A DNA stretch of 64,000 nucleotides, taken from the NCBI GenBank assembly GCA_002719335.1, contig PBHE01000003.1, positions 90,179-154,178 of the forward strand, in the 5' to 3' direction. The notes beneath the pieces are model-generated. The model made no database searches. It saw only the letters and a list, made by a program, of their open reading frames with translations, and had not been told where the DNA came from. Below are positions 38,041 through 47,107 of this stretch, piece by piece (within the stretch, counting starts at the first letter, position 1; every line of letters starts with the position of its first letter). A program made the position numbers and the translations under genes. The DNA is from Acidimicrobiaceae bacterium (GTDB lineage Bacteria > Actinomycetota > Acidimicrobiia > Acidimicrobiales > Poriferisodalaceae).

Positions 38041-39459
38041 ATGAGTGCACCACTGGTTGTTGTCGCAAAGAACAGCGCAGAACACAAAAGATGGCAATAC
38101 GTTCAATGGGCCTACGTAGCGGGATTTGTGCTACTGACACCTCTGGTTCTGCAGCCATTTGAGATTGGCAAAATGAACCGAGCCTTGATTATGGGCGTCG
38201 CCATTTTGGCGGTCAACCTAGTCGTTGGTTTCAACGGAATGTTGGCCCTTGGCCACTCAGCGTTCATGGGTATCGGAGCGTTCGTCACCGCATCCTTGGT
38301 GCAAGACGAAAACTGGGATTATTGGATGATTGTGCCCGTGGTGTTGATTGTCGGCTTCCTCATAGGTGTGGTTGTTGGTCTGCCGGCGTTAAGGGTGAAA
38401 GGTCTCTATCTCGCCCTGGTAACCATCGCCCAAGCGGCAGTTTTCCCATCATTGGTCAATATTGACGAACTGGGTATCGCCGCCCGTACAGGCGGACCCA
38501 ACGGTAAAGGCGTCTCCGAAGAAGTCATTGCGCCCAGTTACTGGGAGTGGCTCCCGGGAGTGGACGGAGCTCGCGGCGGTTCGGCCTACCGATATTGGGT
38601 CATCGTCTTGATGGTCGCCATCACGATCTTACTAGTGACCAACTATTTGCGTAGCCGCGCAGGCCGAGCAGTGTTGGCAATCCGTGACAACGAAGCAGGT
38701 GCAGCGGTCTACGGCGTCAACCTTCCGATCGTCAAAACCATGAACTTCGCTATCAGCGCATCAATAGGTTCCTTGGCTGGTCTGATGTGGTGCATGGACA
38801 AGGGTTTCGTTGCCGGCCAGGACTTCACGTTCCTCCTAGCAGTTGACCTCATTATTGGTCTAGTTCTTGGAGGTGTGGGAGCCATCCAAGGTGGGCTAGT
38901 TGGTGGCCTCTTTGTGGTCTGGGTGAATGACCTCACAAAGAGAATTTCAATACCTCTTGGCTTGTACACCCTTAACGGTGATGGGCCATTGGCGAAAGCC
39001 ATCTTTGGTCTCATTCTTATCCTTTTCACTTTCTTCGCGCCTGGTGGGATCGTGTCGTTGGGGCGGATAATTGTCAACAAACTCATCAAGGTCGTTCCCT
39101 TGACTCCTGCGGGTCAACCAATCGAACCGTTGTCTAATTTCGATCCGGGTATGGAGTCCACACGAGCCGACGTAGCGATGAAAATGTCTATCGCTGGACC
39201 GGTGCTTCTTGCGGTCGGTTGGTTGCTGATGAATGTGAACAATCTGCTTGTTGGTGTGCTGGCATTTGGTCTGCGCATGGGAATATTGGTGCTGGCCCCA
39301 GTCGCCATGCTTGTAGGTTCTAACGAATTGGCGGCGCACGCTGATGGCAACCGCCCCGATTCGGCGAAGGGCCCAGCGACTATGGCTCGAACGCTCGGAG
39401 CGCTCGGATTTCTGTTCGTAATTGGATACGCAGTCCAACGTTTCGTTCTCACCTACTAA
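38041..39459 (+). CDS. livM: branched-chain amino-acid-type ABC permease, LivM type with C-terminal extension
   Basis: A 472-residue permease. Residues to about 335 are ordinary LivM (NLVVGFNGMLALGHSAFMGIGAF, VVGLPALRVKGLYLALVTIAQA, GRAVLAIRDNEAGAAVYGVNLPIVKTMNFAISA, FAPGGIVSLGRI). About 120 extra residues follow, with a linker (PLTPAGQPIEPLSNFDPGMESTRADVAM) and roughly three more hydrophobic helices (IAGPVLLAVGWLLMNV, LLVGVLAFGLRMGILVLAPVAMLVG, GALGFLFVIGYAVQRF). The extension is unusual against the second LivM here (337 residues). Its role is unknown. Confidence 0.9.
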   Translation: MSAPLVVVAKNSAEHKRWQYVQWAYVAGFVLLTPLVLQPFEIGKMNRALIMGVAILAVNLVVGFNGMLALGHSAFMGIGAFVTASLVQDENWDYWMIVPVVLIVGFLIGVVVGLPALRVKGLYLALVTIAQAAVFPSLVNIDELGIAARTGGPNGKGVSEEVIAPSYWEWLPGVDGARGGSAYRYWVIVLMVAITILLVTNYLRSRAGRAVLAIRDNEAGAAVYGVNLPIVKTMNFAISASIGSLAGLMWCMDKGFVAGQDFTFLLAVDLIIGLVLGGVGAIQGGLVGGLFVVWVNDLTKRISIPLGLYTLNGDGPLAKAIFGLILILFTFFAPGGIVSLGRIIVNKLIKVVPLTPAGQPIEPLSNFDPGMESTRADVAMKMSIAGPVLLAVGWLLMNVNNLLVGVLAFGLRMGILVLAPVAMLVGSNELAAHADGNRPDSAKGPATMARTLGALGFLFVIGYAVQRFVLTY

Positions 39460-39566
39460 AAACAGCAATTCGGATTGTGAAAAACGTGGGTTATAGGGGC
39501 GGCATCGGCTCCCCCCGTAGCCGCGACCGTTCCGAAGTAGTTGCTAGCCTCGGCTCCTGATTAGAC

Positions 39567-40514
39567 ATGGACCTGGTTCTTTTACTCCAACGAATCTTCG
39601 ACGCGCTGTTCAACAGCGCTATCTACTCGTCGCTGGCCCTAGCGCTCGTCATAATTTTTCGATCAACGGGCTTACTTAATTTCGCCCAGGGCGAGATGGC
39701 CACATTTACCGCGTACATCGCTTTCGTTCTTTTGTCAGGCCCGCAACCGCGTCTAACCGGTGGGGGACTTGCCGGACTTGTACCGGGTGTCCCTTTCCCG
39801 ATTCCTTTGGCAATTATCGGAGCGGTGGTCTGTGGGATGGTGGGCGGCGCGGTAACCGAAAGAGCCTTAATTCGGCCACTAGAGCGGGCGCCAGATTTAG
39901 CGTTAGTAAACATCACCATTGGCGTTTTGCTAGCAACTAACTCGCTCATGGGGCAGTGGTGGGGGACCGGTCCACGGGTGTTTCCTGCAGTCTTTCCGAG
40001 CGGAGCAGGACAGAACTTCACCATTCTTGGTGCTCGACTTCGTTACTCCACGATCGGTGTATGGGCTGTCTTGCTAGCCGTACTCGTGCTTCTCATTTTG
40101 TTGCTGCGTCAGACCCGAACTGGTTTAGCGTTTCGCGCCGTATCCATAAGCCACGCCAATGCAGAACTTGTCGGTGTACGTGTCGGAACGACCCTTATGT
40201 ACGGCTGGGCTTTGGCGTCTGGTTTCGGAGCCCTCGCCGCGTGCTTAAGCGCAAACTCGGTGCTGTTAGAACCGAACATGATGCTAAGAGTTCTCGTCTA
40301 CGCGTTTGCTGCCGCGACGCTGGGAGGCCTTGACTCGCCGAAAGGCGCGTTAATCGGGGGCCTCATCATTGGCTTGAGTCAGACGCTGATTCCCGCGTAC
40401 GTGCCGTTTATCGGATTTGAGTTAAGCGTGTTACCCGCGTTGCTTGCGATGGTGGCGATCCTGTTAGTTCGACCAGCGGGTCTTTACGGAACCAAGCGGA
40501 TAGAGCGAGTGTGA
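39567..40514 (+). CDS. livH: branched-chain amino-acid-type ABC permease, LivH type (second copy)
   Basis: A 315-residue permease similar in plan to the first LivH: LFNSAIYSSLALALVIIFRSTGLLNFAQGEMATFTAYIAF, TGLAFRAVSISHANAELVGVRVGTTLMYGWALASGFG and FAAATLGGLDSPKGALIGGLIIGLSQTLIP. It is a diverged paralogue and not a recent duplicate, since the DNA differs throughout. A 107-bp gap separates it from livM copy 1, so it could have a separate promoter. The stop overlaps the next gene (GTGA). Confidence 0.9.
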   Translation: MDLVLLLQRIFDALFNSAIYSSLALALVIIFRSTGLLNFAQGEMATFTAYIAFVLLSGPQPRLTGGGLAGLVPGVPFPIPLAIIGAVVCGMVGGAVTERALIRPLERAPDLALVNITIGVLLATNSLMGQWWGTGPRVFPAVFPSGAGQNFTILGARLRYSTIGVWAVLLAVLVLLILLLRQTRTGLAFRAVSISHANAELVGVRVGTTLMYGWALASGFGALAACLSANSVLLEPNMMLRVLVYAFAAATLGGLDSPKGALIGGLIIGLSQTLIPAYVPFIGFELSVLPALLAMVAILLVRPAGLYGTKRIERV

Positions 40515-41524
40515 TCAATTTCGCTCCGCAGAGATTCAGCCGAATGGGGTTAGGAGGAGCGGCTCTCATAGCTGTAGTCCTGGCCGTCGTTCCTTTTGTT
40601 GCCTCCATTACCGGTGTTCGTCAGGCCAGCCAGATCGTCATTGGAGTTCTCGCAGTTCTAGGTGTCAATGTGGCGACGGGCTACGGCGGGATGATCAGCC
40701 TGGGCCACGGTGTTTTCATTGGCGTTGGTGCCTTCGCTACCGGATACTACGTAGACGGATTAGCTCTTCCTTGGTTGCTGGCCATAGCACTGGGATCGGC
40801 TACTGCGGCGTTAGCCGGAGCGTTGGTGGGACTACCCGCGCTTCGTATCAAAGGAATTCATTTAGCACTCGTCACATTGGGGCTCGCCATTGTGTTCCAA
40901 CCTTTGAGTAAACGCTTTCCGAGATTTACGGGCGGTGTGAGCGGCTCAGGGATCGACGCTGAGTTTGTGTCGCCCTCATGGTGGCCAAGCGATACTCGAA
41001 TGGCCACCGCCGTATACCGGTATCTCTTCTGCATAGTGGTTGTAGGGCTTGCCCTATGGGCCACTTGGAACCTTGTTAATAGCCGGCTCGGTCGCGCTAT
41101 GCGAGCCATCCGAGACAACGACACCGCCGCTGCCGTTTATGGAGTGGACCTAATCTCGGCACGACTACAGACCTTCGCGGTTAGCGCAGGTTTGGCAGGA
41201 CTGTGTGGCGCGCTTCAGGTAGTTCTGGTGCCGTTTGTTTCGCAAGAGAAATTTACTCCCCAAGCATCATTGGTCATATACGCCACCGCTGTCATAGGAG
41301 GCCTCGGCACCATCTGGGGTTCGGTGTTGGGCGTGATCGCGAGCACCATCGTCGGGAAGGTTGGCCAAGCAGCTGCTGGCGCCGACGGCTTCGGTCCCAT
41401 CGGCGAGTTTTTGGATCTTCTCGATGAATCGGCGTTCGTTTTTGGTGTGGGACTCATTCTCTTGACTTTCTTGTTTCCGCGAGGACTTGCTGGCATTGGA
41501 CGCCGAAACCAAGTCACGAGCTAA
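40511..41524 (+). CDS. livM: branched-chain amino-acid-type ABC permease, LivM type (second copy)
   Basis: A 337-residue permease with VLGVNVATGYGGMISLGHGVFIGVGAFATGYYV, VGLPALRIKGIHLALVTLGLAIVFQPL, GRAMRAIRDNDTAAAVYGVDLISARLQTFAVSAGLAG and a closing LLTFLFPRGLAGIGRR. It has the normal LivM length and lacks the C-terminal extension of the first copy. The GTG start overlaps livH copy 2. No third ATPase pair or binding protein follows, so both permease pairs may share LivG/LivF. Confidence 0.9.
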   Translation: MINFAPQRFSRMGLGGAALIAVVLAVVPFVASITGVRQASQIVIGVLAVLGVNVATGYGGMISLGHGVFIGVGAFATGYYVDGLALPWLLAIALGSATAALAGALVGLPALRIKGIHLALVTLGLAIVFQPLSKRFPRFTGGVSGSGIDAEFVSPSWWPSDTRMATAVYRYLFCIVVVGLALWATWNLVNSRLGRAMRAIRDNDTAAAVYGVDLISARLQTFAVSAGLAGLCGALQVVLVPFVSQEKFTPQASLVIYATAVIGGLGTIWGSVLGVIASTIVGKVGQAAAGADGFGPIGEFLDLLDESAFVFGVGLILLTFLFPRGLAGIGRRNQVTS

Positions 41525-41745
41525 ATCGATTACCTACGGCCTCTGAAGTGAGGTCGCAGATCCGAAATGAACTGATTTTGGAGATCCAAAGATGTTGCTT
41601 ATTTCTGGCTAGAGATAACAGAATTCGGTGCCGTTTATGTTGGAATTCTTTCCGATTCTGAATAATCGATTCAGCACTCTTCTTTGTCCTCACTCAGGGG
41701 TTCGGTATGCTGATCCTTCGCTCGGCGGCCTCGGCCACCGACCCG
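41525..41745. other. AT-rich intergenic region before tRNA-Glu
   Basis: About 220 bp without a supported gene. The middle (about 41560-41690) is clearly richer in A+T than the flanks. Apart from the tRNA promoter listed separately I see no gene, binding protein remnant or strong hairpin. Confidence 0.5.
41684..41711 (+). promoter_or_regulatory. candidate promoter of tRNA-Glu
   Basis: TTGTCC (41684-41689) and TATGCT (41706-41711) are 16 bp apart and 34 bp before the tRNA. The bases after the -10 element (CTGATCCTTCGCTC) resemble those before tRNA-Gln. Confidence 0.6.
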
Positions 41746-41821
41746 GCCCCCATCGTCTAGCGGCCTAGGACACCACCCTCTCAAGGTGGCGGCACGGGTT
41801 CAAATCCCGTTGGGGGTACCA
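41746..41821 (+). tRNA. tRNA-Glu (anticodon CTC)
   Basis: Acceptor arm GCCCCCA (41746-41752) pairs with TGGGGGT (41811-41817) with a G1:U72 wobble typical of actinobacterial tRNA-Glu, followed by A and encoded CCA (41819-41821). The anticodon stem-loop CCACC-CTCTCAA-GGTGG gives CTC, and the T-arm is GGGTTCAAATCCC. The body is 73 nt. Confidence 0.96.
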
Positions 41822-41954
41822 CCTACCTTCTTTGAGTTGACCGCCTAGGAGACTTAGCGATAAATCTGCGAAAGTTGATTAAGCCGTCCTCAGGTTTGGA
41901 TGAATCGGAAGAAGGTACTGTCAGTGTCCAAGTTGATAGGAAAACCTGGCACCT

Positions 41955-43451
41955 ATGAGCAATTGGCATCGACATCTCCCCGAACAGCTACACCCGTCCG
42001 AAATCGAACTAGGAGTCGGAGAAACACTCCCAGCGGTTTGGGTTTCCAACTGGCAAACCCATCCAGAACGAAACGTGATCCACGACCCAGCCCTAGGTTG
42101 GATTAGTGCTGGCGATCTGCTGGATAGGTCTGAAGTTATAGCTAGGCGATTGGCGAACGCTGGTGTCGAACTTGGTGATCGAGTGCTTTTGAGTGCAGCG
42201 AGTTCGGTGGAACTTGTAGCGGCTCACACTGCTGCACTTCGGCTCGGTGCCGTCGTAATGCCAACCAACGGCGCTTACCGAGCCGAAGAGGTCACACACG
42301 TGGTTTCCGATGCCCGGCCCAAGGTCGCGATTGTGGATCGACCTGAGTGGAGTGAATGGATCCACTCTTGTGACTCGACCGTCTTGGTGACGAGCCCATC
42401 GGTCGAGATGGAGGAAGGACCAAGTGTCCGATTAGACCAAATAGGTGCCGGATCATCTGCGCTCATCGGTTACACGTCGGGTACTACTGGCCGACCGAAA
42501 GGAGCGGTACTTTCACACGGCAACCTATTGTCGTCGGTTCGCGCCCTTGAGATTGCCTGGCGTTGGCAACCGCAAGACATTTTGATTCTGGCACTACCGC
42601 TGTTTCACATGCACGGACTGGGAGTTGGACTTCATGGATCATTAGCGATAGGGGCACAAGCGGTGCTGCTTCCTGAATTTGAAGTCACTGACGTCCTCGA
42701 TTCGATCAAGAAACATCACGCGAGCATGTTCTTCGGGGTGCCAACCATGTACAGCCGCCTGGTTGAGTCATCCAGAGCGGGAGAGCTCAGTCAGCTGCGA
42801 CTTTGCGTATCAGGGTCAGCGCCTTTGGCTGCCGCGCTGCATCGGCGAATTCAAGAAGTGAGCGGTCAACGGGTCTTAGAACGCTACGGCATGACCGAAA
42901 CAGCGATGCTCGTCTCCAACCCCTACGAAGGTGAACGGCGGCCAGGCTCAGTGGGCTTCCCGTTACCCGGAGTGGAAGTGCTACTTAAGGGCGACCCGCC
43001 GGAGATCCTGGTGAAGGGGCCTAACGTTTTTCAAGGGTATTGGGAACGACCTGAGGCCAACAGTCAAGCCTTCGATGATGGCTGGTTTCGTACCGGTGAC
43101 CTAGGTGCACTTGATCCTGACGGGTATCTTTCCATCGTCGGCCGGGCAAAAGAGATGATCATTTCTGGCGGATTTAACGTGTACCCGAGAGAAGTGGAAG
43201 ACGTGATTTCCCAACACGAAGCGATCCGGGAGTGCGCAGTTGTTGGCGAGCCCGATGAAGAATGGGGAGAAACAGTCGTCGCGTTTGTTGTCGCAGACCG
43301 AGAGCTCTCGCTTGACGAAATCAAGAATTTTGTTGGGGAACGGCTAGCTCATTACAAACGCCCTCGACGTACTTACCGAATCGATTCGATGCCTCGAAAT
43401 GCATTGGGAAAGGTCCAAAAACACCGATTAGCGGAACAATCAATCTCTTAA
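41955..43451 (+). CDS. AMP-dependent acyl-CoA synthetase (malonyl-CoA synthetase-like)
   Basis: A 498-residue ANL-family enzyme. The P-loop YTSGTTGRPKGAVLSHGNL, LPLFHMHGLGVGLHGSLAIGA, the RYGMTETAML motif, GWFRTGDLGALDPDGYLSIVGRAKEMIISGGFNVYPREVEDVI and the catalytic lysine near the end (NALGKVQK) are all present. The RYGMTET motif, LFHxHGL and length are like MatB/ACSF3 malonyl-CoA synthetases, but other short acids are possible. It starts 133 bp after tRNA-Glu. Its last four bases overlap the end of glpD on the other strand. Confidence 0.85.
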   Translation: MSNWHRHLPEQLHPSEIELGVGETLPAVWVSNWQTHPERNVIHDPALGWISAGDLLDRSEVIARRLANAGVELGDRVLLSAASSVELVAAHTAALRLGAVVMPTNGAYRAEEVTHVVSDARPKVAIVDRPEWSEWIHSCDSTVLVTSPSVEMEEGPSVRLDQIGAGSSALIGYTSGTTGRPKGAVLSHGNLLSSVRALEIAWRWQPQDILILALPLFHMHGLGVGLHGSLAIGAQAVLLPEFEVTDVLDSIKKHHASMFFGVPTMYSRLVESSRAGELSQLRLCVSGSAPLAAALHRRIQEVSGQRVLERYGMTETAMLVSNPYEGERRPGSVGFPLPGVEVLLKGDPPEILVKGPNVFQGYWERPEANSQAFDDGWFRTGDLGALDPDGYLSIVGRAKEMIISGGFNVYPREVEDVISQHEAIRECAVVGEPDEEWGETVVAFVVADRELSLDEIKNFVGERLAHYKRPRRTYRIDSMPRNALGKVQKHRLAEQSIS

Positions 43452-45184
43452 GACACGCCTCTACGAACGTCTCGCGCCCCTAGACGAGTGGCATCCGCTG
43501 CCTGATCGTCAAGCTGGTTGTTGCTCTCTCTTTCGCTCGCGACCCTTCTCAGGTAATGGTCCACTTCGTTGTCGATCGTGGCTGAGTTCCAGCCGAGTTC
43601 TGGGGCCATTAATTCGGCAACTTGGCGGGCCGACTCCGTGCCTCGATCCTGGCTCTCGATGGAGAGCCTCGTGCGGCGGGTCAGCACGTCTTCTAGATGG
43701 AGGGCGGCTTCGTTTCTCACAGCGTGTACTACTTCGGCACAAAGATAGGGACGTGCAGAGTGGAGTGGTTTAGCCAGTTGTCGATCGAGAGAAATCAGCT
43801 CCAGGATTTCACCGATCCGGTCTCCGTGACGGGAAATGAGGTGATTGATCACTTCGAGACTTATCCCGTTGTCTTCTGAGATCTTTTTTGCCTCAGATCG
43901 AACCTCGTCATAGCGGTCTGCACCTATGAGAGGAACGGACGAAGTCCTGGAAGCGGGAAGATTAAGTCCTTGATCGGCGCCGACAGCGTCAATAGTGTCA
44001 GCGGCCATCACGCGGTAAGTGGTGTACTTACCTCCGGAAATTGACACCAGCCCCGGAGTCGAAATTGAGACTGCGTGTTCTCGACTGAGTTTGCTTGTTT
44101 TTTCTGACTCACCGGCGAGAAGAGGGCGGAGACCCGCGTACACCCCAACGATGTCGTTGGGGCTCAACGGAGTGCTGAGAACCTTATTTAACGTGGAAAG
44201 CAGATAGCTGATGTCTTTTTGACTGGCCGCCGGATGAGCTCGATCAAGGTTCCAGTCGGTATCGGTGGTGCCAACAATCCAATGTTGATCCCAAGGAATG
44301 ACAAATAAGACACTTTCGTTGGTACGGAGTATCAAACCGGTGTCAAGTTCGATCCGGTTCCTTGGAACAAGCAGGTGAATGCCCTTAGACGCCCGGACTC
44401 TTGAGCCGTGTTCACCAGCGTATTCTTCGATGTCGTCGCTCCAAACTCCAGTCGCGTTGACGACGGTCCCACACAAAACCTTGAATTTTTGACCAGTTTC
44501 CAAACATTTGACCTCCGCTCCGGATACTCGATCTTTGGTGCGGACAATTCCTGTGACTTTTGCCGACGTCAGCACCAGCGCTCCACGTCCGGCTGCGGTG
44601 CGTGCAGCCGAAATGACGTACCTTGCATCATCGACGCAGGCATCTGAATAGACAATGGCGCCTCGATAGGCGTGACGAGCTAAGGCGGGTGCTCGACAGT
44701 GAACTTCTTTGCGATTCAAATGTCTGTGGCGAGGGAGTGGGTTATCTCGTCGGCCGGCCATTAGGTCGTAAAGTCTGACCCCGATGCCGACGTACAACCG
44801 CTGCCAGAACTTTGTGAGGGGGTAGAGGAAGTCGACGGGTCGAACCAAATGAGGCGCCAATTGTGACAAGAGCAGACTGCGCTCAGCTAGAGCTTCTCTA
44901 ACCAGAGCAAATTCGAATTGTGCTAGGTATCGGAGTCCACCATGGATGAGTTTGCTGGACCGGCTTGAGGTGCCGGAAGCCAAGTCTCGTTGCTCCACGA
45001 CAGCGACGCTTAGCCCGCGCGTCACGGCATCTAATGCGCACCCTATGCCGGTAATGCCACCACCAACGACCAATACATCTACTTGTTCGGTCGATAGTCG
45101 ACTTAAAGCGTTTCGTCTGTGCTCGGGACCTAACCGGTCATTTGGTAGGTCACTCTGGTCCTGAGGCGTCCGACCGTCTTTCAC
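43448..45184 (-). CDS. glpD: glycerol-3-phosphate dehydrogenase, FAD-dependent
   Basis: A 578-residue flavoprotein. FAD binding is seen in VLVVGGGITGIGCALDAVTRGLSVAVVEQRDLASGTSSRSSKLIHGGLRYL; further signatures are RAPALARHAYRGAIVYSDACVDDARYV, IVGTTDTDWNLDRAHPAAS and the C-terminal helical DAO_C domain (LHLEDVLTRRTRLSIE). It oxidises glycerol-3-phosphate to DHAP and gives electrons to the quinone pool at the membrane. No glycerol kinase or facilitator is adjacent. Its start is 65 bp from the divergent WYL gene. Confidence 0.93.
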   Translation of the reverse strand: MKDGRTPQDQSDLPNDRLGPEHRRNALSRLSTEQVDVLVVGGGITGIGCALDAVTRGLSVAVVEQRDLASGTSSRSSKLIHGGLRYLAQFEFALVREALAERSLLLSQLAPHLVRPVDFLYPLTKFWQRLYVGIGVRLYDLMAGRRDNPLPRHRHLNRKEVHCRAPALARHAYRGAIVYSDACVDDARYVISAARTAAGRGALVLTSAKVTGIVRTKDRVSGAEVKCLETGQKFKVLCGTVVNATGVWSDDIEEYAGEHGSRVRASKGIHLLVPRNRIELDTGLILRTNESVLFVIPWDQHWIVGTTDTDWNLDRAHPAASQKDISYLLSTLNKVLSTPLSPNDIVGVYAGLRPLLAGESEKTSKLSREHAVSISTPGLVSISGGKYTTYRVMAADTIDAVGADQGLNLPASRTSSVPLIGADRYDEVRSEAKKISEDNGISLEVINHLISRHGDRIGEILELISLDRQLAKPLHSARPYLCAEVVHAVRNEAALHLEDVLTRRTRLSIESQDRGTESARQVAELMAPELGWNSATIDNEVDHYLRRVASERESNNQLDDQAADATRLGARDVRRGVS

Positions 45185-45249
45185 GAGTGCAGGTTACGGC
45201 TTTCGTAGATCGAACAATCTGATCCCGTTCGAATCTAGAGTCAAGTGCA

Positions 45250-46167
45250 GTGGATAAGAACGAACGTATATGGAAATTACTTATGTATTTGCGGGCCAGC
45301 GCTACGCCCGTGAGTTGGGCCGAAATGGTCAGAGACACAGACCTGTATCTTGACGACGGCCCGAGCTCCAAAAAGACTTTTGAACGTGATAAGAAAGATC
45401 TTCGGAGCTGCGGCATAGCAATCCACACTGAAACCATCGGTGGGAGTGACGAGGCTGCAGGTGGCACGCGATACGCCATCCGAGACGCCGACCTTTTTCT
45501 GAACCTCCAACTTTCTGCTAACGAAGGCCTCGCCCTTGAGATGGCGGCGACGATCGTCCAATTTGATGCCGCATGGGAGATGGATGCGCTCGCAAAGTTG
45601 GGTGCTGGTGCTTTGCCATCGCCACCCCCTCTGCGAGCTCAATTAAGTGCACCAGAGGAGCTTGTATCTCTACACAACGCCGTGGACCGTAGACGCCGAA
45701 TTAGTTTCATGTACGGAGGGGTTGCTCGTGAGGTCGAACCAACCCTGGTGTTTTGGCGTCGGGGGAGTTGGTATGTCCACGGTTATCAAAATGGAATCGC
45801 AAAAAACTTTAAAGTCGACAGGTTTCAGAGCGACGTTGCAGAGGGTCCAGATAACTCGTCTTCGAACTATGAGGTACCAGATTCCGCCGAAGCGATGTCC
45901 AAAGATCCGCTGTTGCACGGACCTGACGAGGGGATTATTGCTCGTGTCCTTGTTGACGCTGTTTTAGCTCGACAGATCGAACGCGATCGAGGCGGTGTGG
46001 TTGAACGCCGAGATGACGGATCGGTCGTGGTTGAGGTTGATGTTCGCAGCCCCGGAGCTTTTCGTTCTTGGCTTTTCGGTATGCGAGATCATGCTGTCGT
46101 CCTTAGTCCTCCAGAGGTCGTCGAAGACGTGATTTCTTGGCTCCGAGCGTTAGCGGGGGCGAGATGA
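45250..46167 (+). CDS. pafB: WYL-domain transcriptional regulator, PafB-like
   Basis: A 305-residue protein with an N-terminal winged helix (KNERIWKLLMYLRASATPVSWAEMV...KKTFERDKKDLRSCGI) and a WYL domain (ISFMYGGVAREVEPTLVFWRRGSWYVHGY...FKVDRFQ), then a WCX-like C-terminal region. PafB/PafC heterodimers control LexA-independent DNA-damage genes in mycobacteria. The GTG at 45250 follows no strong ribosome-binding site. It overlaps pafC by 4 bp. The proteasome accessory gene pafA that often neighbours this pair is not in the window, so the name rests on the tandem arrangement. Confidence 0.8.
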   Translation: MDKNERIWKLLMYLRASATPVSWAEMVRDTDLYLDDGPSSKKTFERDKKDLRSCGIAIHTETIGGSDEAAGGTRYAIRDADLFLNLQLSANEGLALEMAATIVQFDAAWEMDALAKLGAGALPSPPPLRAQLSAPEELVSLHNAVDRRRRISFMYGGVAREVEPTLVFWRRGSWYVHGYQNGIAKNFKVDRFQSDVAEGPDNSSSNYEVPDSAEAMSKDPLLHGPDEGIIARVLVDAVLARQIERDRGGVVERRDDGSVVVEVDVRSPGAFRSWLFGMRDHAVVLSPPEVVEDVISWLRALAGAR

Positions 46168-47087
46168 GGAAGAGACGAACAAACGACGAGCGTTTAGCGC
46201 TCCAGTTGGCAATGATTCTGTGGGCGCACGAGCATCAACCCGTCACCGTCGCGGAGGTCGCCGCTCATTTTGGTCTCGACCCTGATGACGCATACAGCGA
46301 GCTTTACCCCCTCCAAGGCATCGAGGTTGCCGTAAACGACGAGTTTCACAATTTGGGGGTCGTAGTAGAAGATGACGGCGAAATCTTTTTCGACATGAAC
46401 CCCCTCTTTGGCCGTCCCAGGCAACTCGAGCGTGGCGAAGCGATGGGACTTCTGGCGGCCGCAAACGCCGCTTTGCGACTACCCGGAACCGACGTTGATT
46501 CTCTGAAGACTGCTGTATCGAAGTTGGGAAACGCGTTGGGGATTGGTTCTAGCCTCTCCGTTGAAATCACGGACCCTGAGCACCTCAAAGTCGTTGAGCG
46601 CGCCACTCGGGACCGAGAAAGAATCCGAATCGAGTATTACGCGCGATGGACAGATGAAGTTTCAATTCGGACTGTTGAACCGTATGAAACGATCAACGTG
46701 GAGGGCAATTGGTACCTTCGAGCCCACTGTCTGCTCCGCGATGATCACCGAACCTTCCGAATCGATCGGATCGAAAATGTCGAACTCACCGGTGAGATCT
46801 GCCTGAGAACGGACCCAGGGAATCAGCCGTTCACAGGAGGAGACGAAGCTCCAGTCGCGCGGATTGAAGTGCCCGCCCATGCTCGATGGATGATCGAACC
46901 GTTGCCAGTCCAAATAGTCGAGGATGACGAGAGGTTGGTAATCGATTTACCCGTATCGAGCACAGTTTTCTTAGAGAGTCTCTTGCTGAGGCTTGGCCCT
47001 GACGCCCGAATAGTTGGTGACGACTCATTTAGGGACGTCGCTTCGGACGTGGCTCAACGCCTCCTTGTTCGTTATAAGGAATCGTGA
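46164..47087 (+). CDS. pafC: WYL-domain transcriptional regulator, PafC-like
   Basis: A 307-residue protein with a helix-turn-helix-like start (RLALQLAMILWAHEHQPVTVAEVAAHFGLDPDDAYSEL), a WYL core (IRIEYYARWTDEVSIRTVEPYETINVEGNWYLRAHCLLRDDHRTFRIDRIENVEL) and a C-terminal WCX-like part. The ATG at 46164 overlaps the stop of the upstream WYL gene (ATGA); an in-frame ATG at 46137 would overlap more. The two WYL proteins are most likely to act as a complex that senses single-stranded DNA or another ligand. Confidence 0.8.
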   Translation: MRKRRTNDERLALQLAMILWAHEHQPVTVAEVAAHFGLDPDDAYSELYPLQGIEVAVNDEFHNLGVVVEDDGEIFFDMNPLFGRPRQLERGEAMGLLAAANAALRLPGTDVDSLKTAVSKLGNALGIGSSLSVEITDPEHLKVVERATRDRERIRIEYYARWTDEVSIRTVEPYETINVEGNWYLRAHCLLRDDHRTFRIDRIENVELTGEICLRTDPGNQPFTGGDEAPVARIEVPAHARWMIEPLPVQIVEDDERLVIDLPVSSTVFLESLLLRLGPDARIVGDDSFRDVASDVAQRLLVRYKES

Positions 47088-47107
47088 GCCGCGACTAGGG
47101 TCCGGCC

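Noticed and set aside
45211..45232. A CGAAC...GTTCG-like pair before the pafB-like gene considered as a LexA box.
   Set aside because: The half-sites are too far apart (CGAAC and GTTCG separated by 11 bases rather than 4).
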